Below are positions 46,435-55,151 of a DNA stretch of 64,000 nt, piece by piece; position 1 is the stretch's first letter; each line of letters begins with the position of its first letter. Source of the DNA: Levilactobacillus mulengensis (GTDB taxonomy: Bacteria; Bacillota; Bacilli; Lactobacillales; Lactobacillaceae); NCBI RefSeq assembly GCF_003946045.1, contig NZ_RHNW01000009.1, positions 1 to 64,000 of the forward strand. Direction: 5' to 3'. The notes beneath the pieces were generated by a model. It did no database searches. It was not told the origin of the DNA and saw only the letters and a program-made list of their open reading frames with translations. The translations under genes were made by a program, and so were the position numbers.

Positions 46435-47358
46435 ATGTCGACAATTAGTGTGCAGTTACCCGGGCTTGATTTGAAGAACCCCATCATCCCAGCGAGCGGG
46501 ACGGCGGCTTACGGCCAAGGCCTGGCCCAACATTTTGATTTGAATGAACTAGGGGCGCTGGTAATTAAATCCACGACGCTGGAACCTCGAACTGGCAACC
46601 CCAAGCCCAACGTGACGGAAACGCCGGCGGGGTGGATGAACGCCATCGGTCTGACCAATCCGGGCATTGAAGCCGTGATGGCGGATCGCTTACCGTGGTT
46701 GGCCGTGCACTACCCAGACCTGCCCATCATTGGCAGTGTGGCCGGCAGCACGTTTGCCGAGTACGTGGCGGTGGCCCAGCGGCTGACCCAGGCGCCCAAC
46801 GTGCACGCCTTAGAGGTCAACATTTCCTGTCCCAACGTGGCGGCCGGGGGATTAGCCTTTGGCACGGATCCCGAGTTGGTCCACGACCTGGTCGCCCAGG
46901 TGGTGGCGGTGGCCACGAAGCCGGTCTACGTTAAACTAACGCCGAACGTGACGGACATCACGGCAATCGCCCAGGCAGCGGTCGCGGGCGGGGCCAGTGG
47001 CCTGACGATGATCAATACGCTGACCGGACTCCAGCTAGATTTGACCACGCGGCAACCGACCCTGAGTAACGGCACGGGTGGCTTGTCTGGTGCGGCGATT
47101 CATCCCTTAGCCGTTCGCATGGTCCACCAAGTGCGTGCCGTGACGGATGTGCCCATCATTGGGGTCGGCGGCGTCATGCGGCCGGAAGATGCCATCGAAT
47201 TCTTCCTAGCAGGTGCTAACGCCGTGCAGGTCGGGGCGGCCACGTACGGCAATCCCTGCGCCTGTCGCGACATCGCCCGGGCACTACCGGCAACGCTGGC
47301 GAAATATCATTTGCCGGACCTGATGACGTTGACGTGGGAACAGGCGGACCGAAGATAA
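46435..47358 (+). CDS. pyrD: Dihydroorotate dehydrogenase, class 1
   Basis: 307 residues from ATG 46435 behind GGGAGG. Class 1 motifs: FMN/substrate segment KSTTLEPRTGNPKPN, catalytic-base cysteine in LEVNISCPNV near residue 130, LTPNVTDI near 168 and IIGVGGVMRPEDAIEFFLAG near 240. It oxidises dihydroorotate to orotate in pyrimidine synthesis. Overall it looks like the 1B subclass, which pairs with PyrK, but no pyrK or other pyr gene is nearby. Expression should respond to UMP/UTP through the PyrR hairpin. Terminated on its own. Confidence 0.9.
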   Translation: MSTISVQLPGLDLKNPIIPASGTAAYGQGLAQHFDLNELGALVIKSTTLEPRTGNPKPNVTETPAGWMNAIGLTNPGIEAVMADRLPWLAVHYPDLPIIGSVAGSTFAEYVAVAQRLTQAPNVHALEVNISCPNVAAGGLAFGTDPELVHDLVAQVVAVATKPVYVKLTPNVTDITAIAQAAVAGGASGLTMINTLTGLQLDLTTRQPTLSNGTGGLSGAAIHPLAVRMVHQVRAVTDVPIIGVGGVMRPEDAIEFFLAGANAVQVGAATYGNPCACRDIARALPATLAKYHLPDLMTLTWEQADRR

Positions 47359-47378
47359 GTGTGAATAAGAATCAGGTA

Positions 47379-47420
47379 GGGACCTCAGAAATCTTTTCAG
47401 GATTTCTGAGGTCTCTTTTT
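47379..47420 (+). terminator. Terminator after pyrD
   Basis: GGGACCTCAGAAATC / GATTTCTGAGGTCTC 15-base stem with TTTTT tail. Confidence 0.9.
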
Positions 47421-47502
47421 AACCTACGAGTAAAAAGTAGAATTTGCGTGGTGCACCTAAAGTTATTTGATGGAACAATCGAAAAAATTAAAAATATTAT
47501 CA

Positions 47503-47531
47503 TTGTTTTTTAATAAAGTCAAGTGTACACT
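47503..47531 (+). promoter_or_regulatory. Candidate promoter of the MFS gene
   Basis: TTGTTT (47503-47508), 17-base spacer, TACACT (47526-47531). It leaves a 130-base AT-rich leader before the next gene. The -10 lies in GTGTACAC, a perfect 8-base palindrome. Confidence 0.45.
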
Positions 47532-47670
47532 AAGCTAAAACGTATCAAATGTTATTTAATTAAATCCCATGGCTGTGCAGGGAATAGGTGAATAATGCGT
47601 AAATGATAGTTTCAAAATGTAAGTCGAAGATAAGTGAAAATGAGAAAATAAGAGCATGAGGAGGGTGCGT

Positions 47671-48918
47671 ATGATTAATGCCTTGAAGAGCAGATCGGTC
47701 GAGGTCCTATCCTTGGCCAATATATTTGAAACCTTAGGGGTTAGTATCTTCAATATTGTTTTACTGACGTATGCGAAGACCTACGCTAATCCAGCAATTA
47801 TGGTATCAGTTGTCTCGATTGCGACCGTGGTGCCGGGAACTCTGGGATTTGTGATTGGCTTTTTAGCGGATCACGTCGTTCACAAAGATCGTATGCTAGT
47901 TTTGACCAAGGTGATTCAAGCCGGGTTGTATCTGGTATTGGCCCTGGTGATTGATGCACGCACACTGGTTATCTTTACGGTTGTCGTGGCCATTAACTTA
48001 GTCTCGGATTGTTTGGGATTTCTGAGTAGCAGTCTACGTTTGCCAATCATTCGCGAACGGGTAGCCAGAGACGACCGCCAGCAAGTTTTAGGGTTAAACC
48101 AGAGTATTGCTTCCCTCTTACAACCGGTCGGCCAGTCGATTGGGGTTTTCGTGCTTGCGGCGACGCATGATTACGCACTGGCTGCTTTGATTAATGCCGG
48201 GACATTTCTCATTGCAGCGCTGATTCTCTTCATTGGACGGCGAGCCATTCACATCGCGCCGGCTGTTATCCCGCAACCTCAGACCGAAACAGAGAAGGGT
48301 CCTAACCTGTGGCAAAAAATGAGTACGATTCTAGGCCAGTCTTCAGGAGTCAGCATCGTCCGGTTACTAGTGGCGGTAGTGATTGTCAATGCAGTGGGGG
48401 CTAGTGTGGATGCGGTGATTAACCTCTACTTGTTAGATCGGGGTAAAGCAACTGGGCTGCCGTTTGGCGTTGCCATTTTGATTGTGAATATTTTGTTTGT
48501 CATTGGTACCGTGTTGGGCAGTACGCTGCGGTTGAAGTTTCTTGATCGCCAATCGTTCAAGCTAGTGATGGTGGAAACGATTGCGGTGATGGTCGTCCTT
48601 TACCTAAACTTCTTATGGATTCAAAATTATGCGCTGCTGGTAATCTTGATGTTCGCCATTGCGTTTGGCTTGGGCAACATGAACCCCAAGCTCTATGCGC
48701 AGGTAATTAGCATTGCCTACCAGAACCTAGTGGGCACCATCTTCGGTACGGTCAGTTCACTGGTTACGGTAGCCGCACCGGTCGGGAGTGTCGGCATTGT
48801 ATTGATTTACAACGCGGTTTCGCCGGCCGCCGCATATTGGGTGTCAATTGTGATTTTAGTGCTGGGTACGGTGATTTTACTGACGGGTAAATCAACCAAG
48901 CCGGCAGAGACTGTTTAG
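47671..48918 (+). CDS. MFS transporter
   Basis: 415 residues from ATG 47671, 6 bases after GAGGAGGG. Around twelve membrane segments. The cytoplasmic loop GFLADHVVHKDRMLVLT after segment 2 is an MFS signature. ANIFETLGVSIFNIVLLTYA and the central loop rich in charged residues (PQPQTETEKGPNLWQKM) suggest a macrolide/multidrug-efflux-like member (MefA/MFS_3 type). The substrate cannot be assigned. Codon use appears slightly more AT-rich than neighbours. Monocistronic. Confidence 0.8.
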   Translation: MINALKSRSVEVLSLANIFETLGVSIFNIVLLTYAKTYANPAIMVSVVSIATVVPGTLGFVIGFLADHVVHKDRMLVLTKVIQAGLYLVLALVIDARTLVIFTVVVAINLVSDCLGFLSSSLRLPIIRERVARDDRQQVLGLNQSIASLLQPVGQSIGVFVLAATHDYALAALINAGTFLIAALILFIGRRAIHIAPAVIPQPQTETEKGPNLWQKMSTILGQSSGVSIVRLLVAVVIVNAVGASVDAVINLYLLDRGKATGLPFGVAILIVNILFVIGTVLGSTLRLKFLDRQSFKLVMVETIAVMVVLYLNFLWIQNYALLVILMFAIAFGLGNMNPKLYAQVISIAYQNLVGTIFGTVSSLVTVAAPVGSVGIVLIYNAVSPAAAYWVSIVILVLGTVILLTGKSTKPAETV

Positions 48919-49003
48919 GCACTCTCAGTTCAACGAATCTCCAGTAGGTGTGCTTGATTTGGAGTGGTCAAATCAGTAGAGTTCTTTCATAAAGTAATCA
49001 ACG

Positions 49004-49034
49004 AGTCAGTCCACCAGTCGGGCTGGCTTTTTAC
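49004..49034 (+). terminator. Terminator after the MFS gene
   Basis: AGTCAGTCC / GGGCTGGCT stem (two G-T pairs) with TTTTT. Confidence 0.65.
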
Positions 49035-49071
49035 ATTTGTGCAAAGTTTCTCCCCCGTCGACCGAAAGCTG

Positions 49072-49123
49072 TTGACAAGTTTTCAATTTCTGGTAAACTA
49101 CTAAACGGTAATCATTACTGTTT
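49072..49123 (+). promoter_or_regulatory. Promoter and Zur-type operator of the zinc ABC operon
   Basis: -35 TTGACA (49072-49077), 16-base spacer, -10 TAAACT (49094-49099). At 49103-49123 AAACGGTAAT-C-ATTACTGTTT forms a 21-base palindrome with one mismatch and the core GTAATcATTAC, matching Gram-positive Zur boxes. It covers the expected start site. The operon begins 480 bases further on; repeats fill much of that leader. Confidence 0.8.
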
Positions 49124-49299
49124 ACATAAAAATATGGTTGTTTAAACGTTCTGGTTAGTATGCCTATTCGTGTCAGAATAATAATCATGCGAATAGTTAG
49201 TTTGCCTACACGTTGCCTAGTGTTTCCGACCTAATGGTGAAGAATAGCGCCAGAGCTTAAGCGATACCTAACGCTGATTCTTGATTGGTGCACCACCGT

Positions 49300-49485
49300 A
49301 GCCGCAGGCAGCCAGGGATGGAGTCAGCTGTGTCGATGGTGTTAACGGCTGTTCTTTAGCCGTTTACAGCATGGGACGACTTGAGAGACTGCTGAACTTT
49401 GGCAGGCTTTCAAGCGAGATGGAAGCCCGCTCTTTGGCTGGAATCGGGCCCCACAGCAGGCGGAATCCCTGGAGGCCGGAGGCGG
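49300..49485 (-). repeat. Family 1 structured repeat, subtype B (copy 15)
   Basis: The outer CCAGGGAT pairs with ATCCCTGG, the apical AACGGCT with AGCCGTT. It has CAGCTGTGTCGATGG and CCCCACAGCAGG. It lies in the leader between the Zur box and the zinc ABC genes, so it should be part of their mRNA if the promoter at 49072 is used. Confidence 0.75.
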
Positions 49486-49490
49486 CTGAG

Positions 49491-49559
49491 TGAAGGACCA
49501 TTTCACAGGCTGGAACCGTTCCCCACAGCAGGGCACTTTGAGCCCACCGCCGGGAACGG
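49491..49559 (-). repeat. Family 1 subtype B fragment (copy 16)
   Basis: This is the right third of a B copy only: AGGCTGGAACCGTTCCCCAC, AGCAGGGCACTTTGAGCCCA and CCGCCGGGAACGG. It is fused directly to the end of copy 15. Confidence 0.7.
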
Positions 49560-49604
49560 ACAGGGAAGAAGACAGTTCACTATTTGATAAAAAATGAAGT
49601 AAAG

Positions 49605-50537
49605 ATGGGGATGACGGACTTGCGAAAACAAATAGGACGACTGAAAGGCCTCCGGTGGCTAGCACTGGTGGTCAGTTTGGTGGCGGTTTTCACCTTGGCG
49701 GGTTGCCAAGCGACGACCCAGCCCAAGCAGTCCGGCAAAATCAACGTGGTGGCGACGCTGGGTTTTTACGGCGAAGCGGCGGAAGCCATTTTAGGCGACC
49801 AAGGTAACGTCCACACGATTATCAACAGTCCCAGCATCGACGCCGAGAGCTACGAGCCAGACGTGAAGACGGCTAAGCTGGTCGCTAAGGCCAACGTGGT
49901 GGTCGAGAATGGTCTGGGCTACGACAGCTGGATGGACCGCGTGGTGGCCGCCAATGAGGGCTCTGGAACGCAGACCTTGTCGATTGGCAAACTCATGGGC
50001 AAGACCACGGGGGACAATCCCCATCTGTGGTCGGACCCGAGCGTGATGACGCAGGTCACGCAGCGGTTGGTCGCCCAGTTCAGCCGCATCTCACCCAAGC
50101 ACGCGGCCGAGTTCAAACGTCGTGGAGCCGCTTATGAGAAACAACTGGCCGTGTTAACGAAAACGGCCAAGCAAATCAAGCGCCACGCCCATGGTCAGAA
50201 GGTTGCCGTGAGTGAGCCGGTCTTTGATCTGGCGTTGACCGCGATGGGTTACCAGGTCAGTGACGGTCATTTTGCCCAGTCCATCGAGGAGGACAGTGAC
50301 CCGACCCCGGCCGACATCACCCAATTACAGAAGCAAATCAAGCACCACCAGATTGCCTTTTTCGTGGAGAATACCCAAAATTCCAGCAAAAACGTGACCG
50401 CCATGGTCCAACTCGCCCATAAATACCACGTGCCCGTGGTTCAAGTGACGGAAACCATGCCGACCCACCAAACGTACCGAACCTGGATGCTACAACAGTA
50501 TCGCCAGGTCCAACGGATTCAGGAGGAGAATCGCTAA
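49605..50537 (+). CDS. znuA: Zinc ABC transporter substrate-binding lipoprotein
   Basis: 310 residues from ATG 49605 (ATG 49611 and TTG 49584 also possible; no site is strong). Lipobox LAGC near residue 35. Cluster 9 fold: VVATLGFYGEAAEAI, YEPDVKTAKLVAKANVVVENGLGYD, GDNPHLWSDPSVM and SEPVFDLALTAMGYQ. In PsaA/ZnuA relatives the first ligand is His in DPH-E-Y-EP; here the stretch is DAESYEPD, so that His is missing. NPH and SEP ligands remain. It should capture zinc outside the membrane. The linked Zur box supports zinc over manganese. Confidence 0.85.
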   Translation: MGMTDLRKQIGRLKGLRWLALVVSLVAVFTLAGCQATTQPKQSGKINVVATLGFYGEAAEAILGDQGNVHTIINSPSIDAESYEPDVKTAKLVAKANVVVENGLGYDSWMDRVVAANEGSGTQTLSIGKLMGKTTGDNPHLWSDPSVMTQVTQRLVAQFSRISPKHAAEFKRRGAAYEKQLAVLTKTAKQIKRHAHGQKVAVSEPVFDLALTAMGYQVSDGHFAQSIEEDSDPTPADITQLQKQIKHHQIAFFVENTQNSSKNVTAMVQLAHKYHVPVVQVTETMPTHQTYRTWMLQQYRQVQRIQEENR

Positions 50538-51238
50538 TGACGGAACCAGCCATTTTAAAACTTGAAAATTTAGGCGTGACTTTCCCCAACCATCCGGTGT
50601 TCACCGACCTTAACCTGACGATTCATCAGGGAGAGTTCTGGAGCATCGTCGGGAAAAATGGGGTCGGGAAGACTACGCTGATGCGCGCCATCCTACACCA
50701 ATTACGGCCGACGACGGGGAAGGTTTCCTACCTGCCCAACGCCGGTGGGGTGAAGATCGGTTACGTTCCACAATTTCGCAACATTGACAGCGATTATCCG
50801 TTGACCATCAAGGACTTCGTGGGTCTCAACTTGACCGGCTGGAAGTGGCCGTGGTTGTCCCGCAAGGAGCACGCGGAAATCGAACACATTTTAGCGGAAA
50901 CGGGACTGACAAAACTGGCCAAACGGCCAATCGGCCAGGCGTCCGGTGGGGAGCGGCAGAAGGCCTACCTTGCACAGGCGTTGGTGGAATCGCCGAACCT
51001 GTTGATCTTAGACGAATCGACGGCCAGTCTGGACCCGGTCACCAAGACCGAGTTGCTGGATCTGGTCATCGAGTTGAATCAGCGGCTCCATCTGACCGTG
51101 CTCTTCGTGACGCATGATATTCCGATGGCCCGTAAGTATAGTTCACAATACCTGATGTTAACGCCAGCCGGCGCCGAACAGGGCCCTATCAGTGGCTTGA
51201 CGCAGGAAAAGGTCTGGGAGGGCGAGAAGAATGTTTAG
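50537..51238 (+). CDS. znuC: Zinc ABC transporter ATP-binding protein
   Basis: 233 residues. Its ATG overlaps the stop of the binding-protein gene (TAATG). Walker A VGKNGVGKTTL near residue 38, Q-loop VPQFRNI, signature QASGGERQKAYLAQAL near 135, Walker B LLILDEST, and H-loop FVTHDI. It is the cytoplasmic ATPase powering metal import through the permease that follows with an 8-base overlap. Confidence 0.93.
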   Translation: MTEPAILKLENLGVTFPNHPVFTDLNLTIHQGEFWSIVGKNGVGKTTLMRAILHQLRPTTGKVSYLPNAGGVKIGYVPQFRNIDSDYPLTIKDFVGLNLTGWKWPWLSRKEHAEIEHILAETGLTKLAKRPIGQASGGERQKAYLAQALVESPNLLILDESTASLDPVTKTELLDLVIELNQRLHLTVLFVTHDIPMARKYSSQYLMLTPAGAEQGPISGLTQEKVWEGEKNV

Positions 51239-52028
51239 TTATGAATTTATGCGCAACGCCTTCGCGGCCGGCACCATCATCGCCATCATCTGCGGCATCA
51301 TGGGTGTCTTCGTGATTGCCCGGAACATGTCGTTCTTGACGCACACGTTGTCTGAAATTGGGTTCTCCGGCGCGGCCTTCGGGGTCTTCGCTGGGTGGGC
51401 ACCACTGAACGGGATGCTCCTGTTCACGGTCATCAGCTCGGTCATTGTGGGGCAGCTGAGTGCGCGCAGTGAACGACGTGAAGCGGCCACCAGTGCCATT
51501 TCCGCGCTGTTTATTGGGTTAGGAATTTTGTTCTTGTCACTCGCCAACAAGAACGCGAGCTACGCCACCAGCATCCTGTTCGGGAGTGTCATCGGCATTA
51601 GTGCCAGTGACGTCCAGCAAATGTTGTGGTTGTCGATCCTGGTCCTGATTATTGTGTTCGTGATCTACCGGTTCCTGAAATTTGATTCGTTCGACCACAC
51701 GGGTGCCCGGGTCAAGGGGCTGTGGACCAACACACTGTCCATCACGTTCCTGGTATTGGTCGCCCTGAGTGTCAGTGTCGCGGCCCAAATCGTGGGTTCG
51801 CTGTTAATCTTCATCCTGTTGACGTTACCAGCCGCAACGGCGAAATACTTCGCCCATACGGTCGGTGGCATGATGATCTTAGCAGTCGGCTTAGCCCTAA
51901 TCGGTGTCTGGGCAGGTCTCACGCTGAGCTATGTGACCAACTACCCGGTTTCGTTCTTCATCGCCGCCATTGAAGCCGTCTTTTACTTCATGGCCTTGGG
52001 CTGGCAGAAGATGCAGACAGCGGAGTAG
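51231..52028 (+). CDS. znuB: Zinc ABC transporter permease
   Basis: 265 residues, ATG inside the end of the ATPase gene. About eight membrane segments. ABC-3 family motifs: GVFVIARNMSFLTHTLSEIGFSG near residue 25-45 and LLIFILLTLPAATAKYFAH near 180. It forms the membrane channel of the zinc importer. The operon's terminator is probably at 52469-52500, after the family 2 repeats. Confidence 0.93.
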   Translation: MFSYEFMRNAFAAGTIIAIICGIMGVFVIARNMSFLTHTLSEIGFSGAAFGVFAGWAPLNGMLLFTVISSVIVGQLSARSERREAATSAISALFIGLGILFLSLANKNASYATSILFGSVIGISASDVQQMLWLSILVLIIVFVIYRFLKFDSFDHTGARVKGLWTNTLSITFLVLVALSVSVAAQIVGSLLIFILLTLPAATAKYFAHTVGGMMILAVGLALIGVWAGLTLSYVTNYPVSFFIAAIEAVFYFMALGWQKMQTAE

Positions 52029-52029
52029 A

Positions 52030-52235
52030 GTGTGACAGAGTGTGGAGTGGGGCGGTTAACTGGCGAGCATTAACGGCGTAACGGGAATGACCCTGGGCTT
52101 GGGTCGTTTTCGTTACGGTGTTAAGCGGAACCAGTTGCCCCACGGAACACGTTTCAGAGGACGCCAGGACCGAAAGATGTTCTGTGAAGAACAAGATTGG
52201 CGAACTAAGTAGGTCTAAGTTGAGCGTAAAGTCTG
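52030..52235 (+). repeat. Family 2 structured repeat (copy 1)
   Basis: Outer helix GTGGGGC-ggtt-AACTGG with CCAGTTGCCCCAC (GGTT bulge). Inner CATTAAC/GTTAAG and CGTAACGGGAATGACCC / GGGTCGTTTTCGTTACG. The 3' part carries the conserved GGAACACGTTTCAGAGGACG and GAACAAGATTGGCGAACT with a GTTCT/AGAAC hairpin. It starts directly after the znuB stop and precedes the terminator at 52469, so it lies in the 3' UTR. Confidence 0.8.
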
Positions 52236-52239
52236 AGGC

Positions 52240-52395
52240 TTGGGTCATTGCTTAGTCGGGTTAAGCGCAGGGACCTGGCTCGTGGAGCACGTTTCGGAGG
52301 ACGCCAGGACCGAAAGACATCCCCTGTAGAACAAGGTTGGCGAACTGAACCAGTCTAAATTGAACGTAGGTCTCGGGTCGAAAATCACTCTCACA
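52240..52395 (+). repeat. Family 2 structured repeat, 5'-truncated (copy 2)
   Basis: It starts in the apical hairpin (GGCTTGGGTCATTGCTTAG) and keeps the right arm of the outer helix (GGGACCTGGCTCGTGGAGCACG) and the conserved 3' part (GTTTCGGAGGACGCCAGGAC, GAACAAGGTTGGCGAACTGA). The left arm is missing, so the outer helix cannot form. Confidence 0.75.
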
Positions 52396-52468
52396 CTGGG
52401 ATAAAGCAATTCAATTTCTAGGTAAATTTCTATCTATGTAGCAATTCAATAAAATTAGATTAAACCCC

Positions 52469-52500
52469 AAGAGTTGGCCAAACCGGTCAGCTCTTTTTTC
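52469..52500 (+). terminator. Terminator, probably of the zinc operon
   Basis: GAGTTGGCC / GGTCAGCTC stem and TTTTTT, 440 bases after znuB. Confidence 0.7.
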
Positions 52501-52586
52501 ATACCAATCGTTAATTACAAAGCGGCTAATTGAATTTGACAGGTACCAACTAGTGGTGGGTAACACCACCAAAACTCTCAAAGACA

Positions 52587-52632
52587 ACTGTCAGTGACCA
52601 GGGCTGCTTGAACCCGCCGTCGGGAACGGAAG
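52587..52632 (-). repeat. Family 1 subtype B mini-fragment (copy 17)
   Basis: The left end CAGTGACC is fused directly to the right end CAGGGCTGCTTGAACCCGCC and GTCGGGAACGG, i.e. a B copy lacking about 140 internal bases. 52501-52765 holds nothing else that I can identify. Confidence 0.65.
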
Positions 52633-52765
52633 GCAACAGTCAGTCTAGTGATTTTGCGGGTGGCGTAGACCAATCACCCAACGAAATCGTCAAAAACATG
52701 GAAAACATCCAGTCGATTTCTTAAATTTCCGCAAGTAATGTGAATTCTCACGAAAATGTAACGAA

Positions 52766-52789
52766 AAACCCGAACATTTATGCTAAAAT
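52766..52789 (+). promoter_or_regulatory. PurBox and -10 of purR
   Basis: AAACCCGAACATT (52766-52778) matches the PurBox consensus AWWWCCGAACWWT with one mismatch. The extended -10 TGCTAAAAT follows (TAAAAT 52784-52789). PurR should thus bind over its own promoter, with PRPP relieving binding. Confidence 0.72.
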
Positions 52790-52832
52790 TGGCTTTACAA
52801 TTAACTCTAAAGAAATAGTTGAGGTGAAGAAG

Positions 52833-53672
52833 TTGAAAGTCAGAAGAAGTGACCGGTTGGTTGATATGACCCGGTATTTGTTGGAACGGCCGCATCAATT
52901 AGTCTCATTGACATTTTTTGCAGCGCGCTACGAGTCGGCTAAGTCTTCCATTAGTGAAGACCTGACCATTTTGAAGCGCACCTTCCAAGCACGGGGGACG
53001 GGTCTCTTGGAGACGGTTCCCGGCGCTGCCGGTGGGGCACGATTCATTCCCTACATTTTGCGGGAAGAAGCCGAACAATTTGTTGATGAAATGCGGACCG
53101 AACTGTCCGAAGCTGACCGCTACCTGCCAGGGGGCTACGTTTACATGTCCGATATCCTGGGGCGGCCCTCAGCTTTGCGTCAGATTGGGCGGATCTTAGC
53201 GACCCAGTATTTGAATCAAAATGTGGACGTCGTTGTGACGGTTGCCACGAAGGGAATTCCGTTGGCTCAGAGTGTTGCCAACTACCTGAACGTCCCATTT
53301 GTCATCGTGCGTCATGATTCACAAATCACGGAAGGGTCGACCGTTAGTGTGAACTACGTGTCCGGCTCAACCAAGCGTATCGAGCGGATGGCACTGTCTA
53401 AGCGCAGTGTGAAGCCCAACTCACGCGTGTTGATCGTCGACGATTACATGAAGGGTGGCGGGACCGTTGGGGGTCTGCGTTCCTTGGTCGATGAATTCGA
53501 TTCACAATTGGCTGGCGTGGCCGTCTTTGCTGAAGGCGATTTCGCCGGGCAACGGACCGTTAGCAAGTACACGTCGTTACTGAAGATTCAGACGGCGGAT
53601 GAACAGATTCGCGTTTCACAAGGGAACTACTTGACCCAAATCTTTGGCGACGAAAATTCCCAATTAAATTAG
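52833..53672 (+). CDS. purR: Pur operon repressor PurR
   Basis: 279 residues. The TTG start at 52833 is chosen because GAGGTG lies 7 bases upstream and MKVRRSDRLVDMTRYLL is the usual beginning. The N-terminal winged helix (about 1-75) is followed by a phosphoribosyltransferase-like domain with the PRPP loop RVLIVDDYMKGGGTVGG near residue 205. It represses purine synthesis and transport genes by binding PurBoxes and is released by PRPP. glmU follows after 16 bases, the conserved Firmicute order purR-glmU-prs. Confidence 0.95.
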   Translation: MKVRRSDRLVDMTRYLLERPHQLVSLTFFAARYESAKSSISEDLTILKRTFQARGTGLLETVPGAAGGARFIPYILREEAEQFVDEMRTELSEADRYLPGGYVYMSDILGRPSALRQIGRILATQYLNQNVDVVVTVATKGIPLAQSVANYLNVPFVIVRHDSQITEGSTVSVNYVSGSTKRIERMALSKRSVKPNSRVLIVDDYMKGGGTVGGLRSLVDEFDSQLAGVAVFAEGDFAGQRTVSKYTSLLKIQTADEQIRVSQGNYLTQIFGDENSQLN

Positions 53673-53688
53673 CTAGGAGATATTTGGA

Positions 53689-55068
53689 ATGACTACCAGA
53701 AATACCATTATCCTCGCTGCCGGCAAGGGCACCCGGATGAAGTCGAAGCTGTACAAAGTGTTGCATCAGGTGTGTGGGAAGGCCATGGTCGACCACGTGT
53801 TGACTCAGGTCGAACAGACCAAAATGGATAAAATTGTGACGGTCGTGGGCTACGGTGCCGACGACGTGGAAGCCACGCTGGGCAAACGGACGCAATATGC
53901 GTTGCAAGCCAAGCAAATGGGAACCGGGCACGCGGTCTTACAGACGGAACCGATGCTCAAGGATGAAGAAGGGACCACGCTGATTGTCAGTGGGGACACG
54001 CCTTTATTCCGGGCAGAGACCTTCGATGACCTCTTTGCTTACCACGAAGCTAAGCATGCGGCGGCCACCATTTTGACCTCCATTGCGCCAGATCCTACCG
54101 GTTACGGCCGGATTGTCCGCAACAACATCGGCATCGTTGAGAAGATTGTGGAACAAAAGGATGCCAGCTCCGAAGAACAAGAAATTCACGAAATTAATAC
54201 GGGGGTTTACGTTTTCGACAACCAAAAGTTGTTCAAGGCGCTTCACGAAACCTCTAACGACAACGCGCAGGGCGAATATTATCTGACCGATGTCATTGAA
54301 ATCTTAAAGCGTCAGGGAGACATCGTGGCCGCTTACCAAATGGCTGACTTCGATGAATCCATGGGGGTTAACGACCGCGTTGCCTTGTCCGCGGCCACGA
54401 AGATCATGCGTAAGCGGATCAACGAAGCCCACATGCGCAACGGGGTTACCCTGATCGACCCAGAGACGACCTACATTGATGCCGGCGTGAAGATTGGTTC
54501 CGACACCATCATCGAACCTGGCGTGCTGTTAAAGGGTGACACGGTGATTGGCGACGATTGCTACATCGGCGCGCACTCTGAGTTGCGGAATGCCAAATTG
54601 GCCGATCACGTGACGGTCACCTCCTCTCTGTTGGAGGATTCCGACATGGCAGCGGGCTCAAACATTGGCCCTAACAGCCATTTGCGGCCAGAATCACACA
54701 TTGGGCCAAAGGTTCACCTCGGCAATTTTGTCGAAGTGAAGAAGGCGACGATTGGTGAAGGCACCAAGGTCGGTCACCTGACTTACGTGGGGAACGCTAA
54801 GTTGGGCAAGAACATCAACGTTGGTTGTGGGGTAGTCTTCGTCAACTACGACGGCAAGAATAAGCACGAGACGGTGGTGGGCGACGACGCCTTCATCGGG
54901 TCTAACTCGAACTTGGTTGCGCCATTGGACGTGGCGGATCACAGTTTCATCGCTGCTGGTTCGACGATTACTGACGCCGTAAATAAATACGACATGGCAA
55001 TTGCCCGGGAACGGCAGACAAATAAGCCTAATTATTATCAAAAACTGCCATATCGTGGCGAAGATTAA
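53689..55068 (+). CDS. glmU: Bifunctional UDP-GlcNAc pyrophosphorylase / glucosamine-1-phosphate acetyltransferase
   Basis: 459 residues; TAGGAGAT upstream. The N-terminal uridyltransferase ([20 protein letters not shown] near residue 7-26, VSGDTPLF near 100) is followed by a left-handed beta-helix acetyltransferase from about residue 250 ([45 protein letters not shown]). It makes UDP-GlcNAc for peptidoglycan and wall polymers in the cytoplasm. It is co-transcribed with purR and probably prs, 83 bases downstream. Confidence 0.96.
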   Translation: MTTRNTIILAAGKGTRMKSKLYKVLHQVCGKAMVDHVLTQVEQTKMDKIVTVVGYGADDVEATLGKRTQYALQAKQMGTGHAVLQTEPMLKDEEGTTLIVSGDTPLFRAETFDDLFAYHEAKHAAATILTSIAPDPTGYGRIVRNNIGIVEKIVEQKDASSEEQEIHEINTGVYVFDNQKLFKALHETSNDNAQGEYYLTDVIEILKRQGDIVAAYQMADFDESMGVNDRVALSAATKIMRKRINEAHMRNGVTLIDPETTYIDAGVKIGSDTIIEPGVLLKGDTVIGDDCYIGAHSELRNAKLADHVTVTSSLLEDSDMAAGSNIGPNSHLRPESHIGPKVHLGNFVEVKKATIGEGTKVGHLTYVGNAKLGKNINVGCGVVFVNYDGKNKHETVVGDDAFIGSNSNLVAPLDVADHSFIAAGSTITDAVNKYDMAIARERQTNKPNYYQKLPYRGED

Positions 55069-55151
55069 GCCGAAGGTCTTGTGTTTCCCGACCCGATAGC
55101 ATAAAATTGTTGTAGGAAATTCAGGCAGACTATAGGCTATTGGAGGAAATT

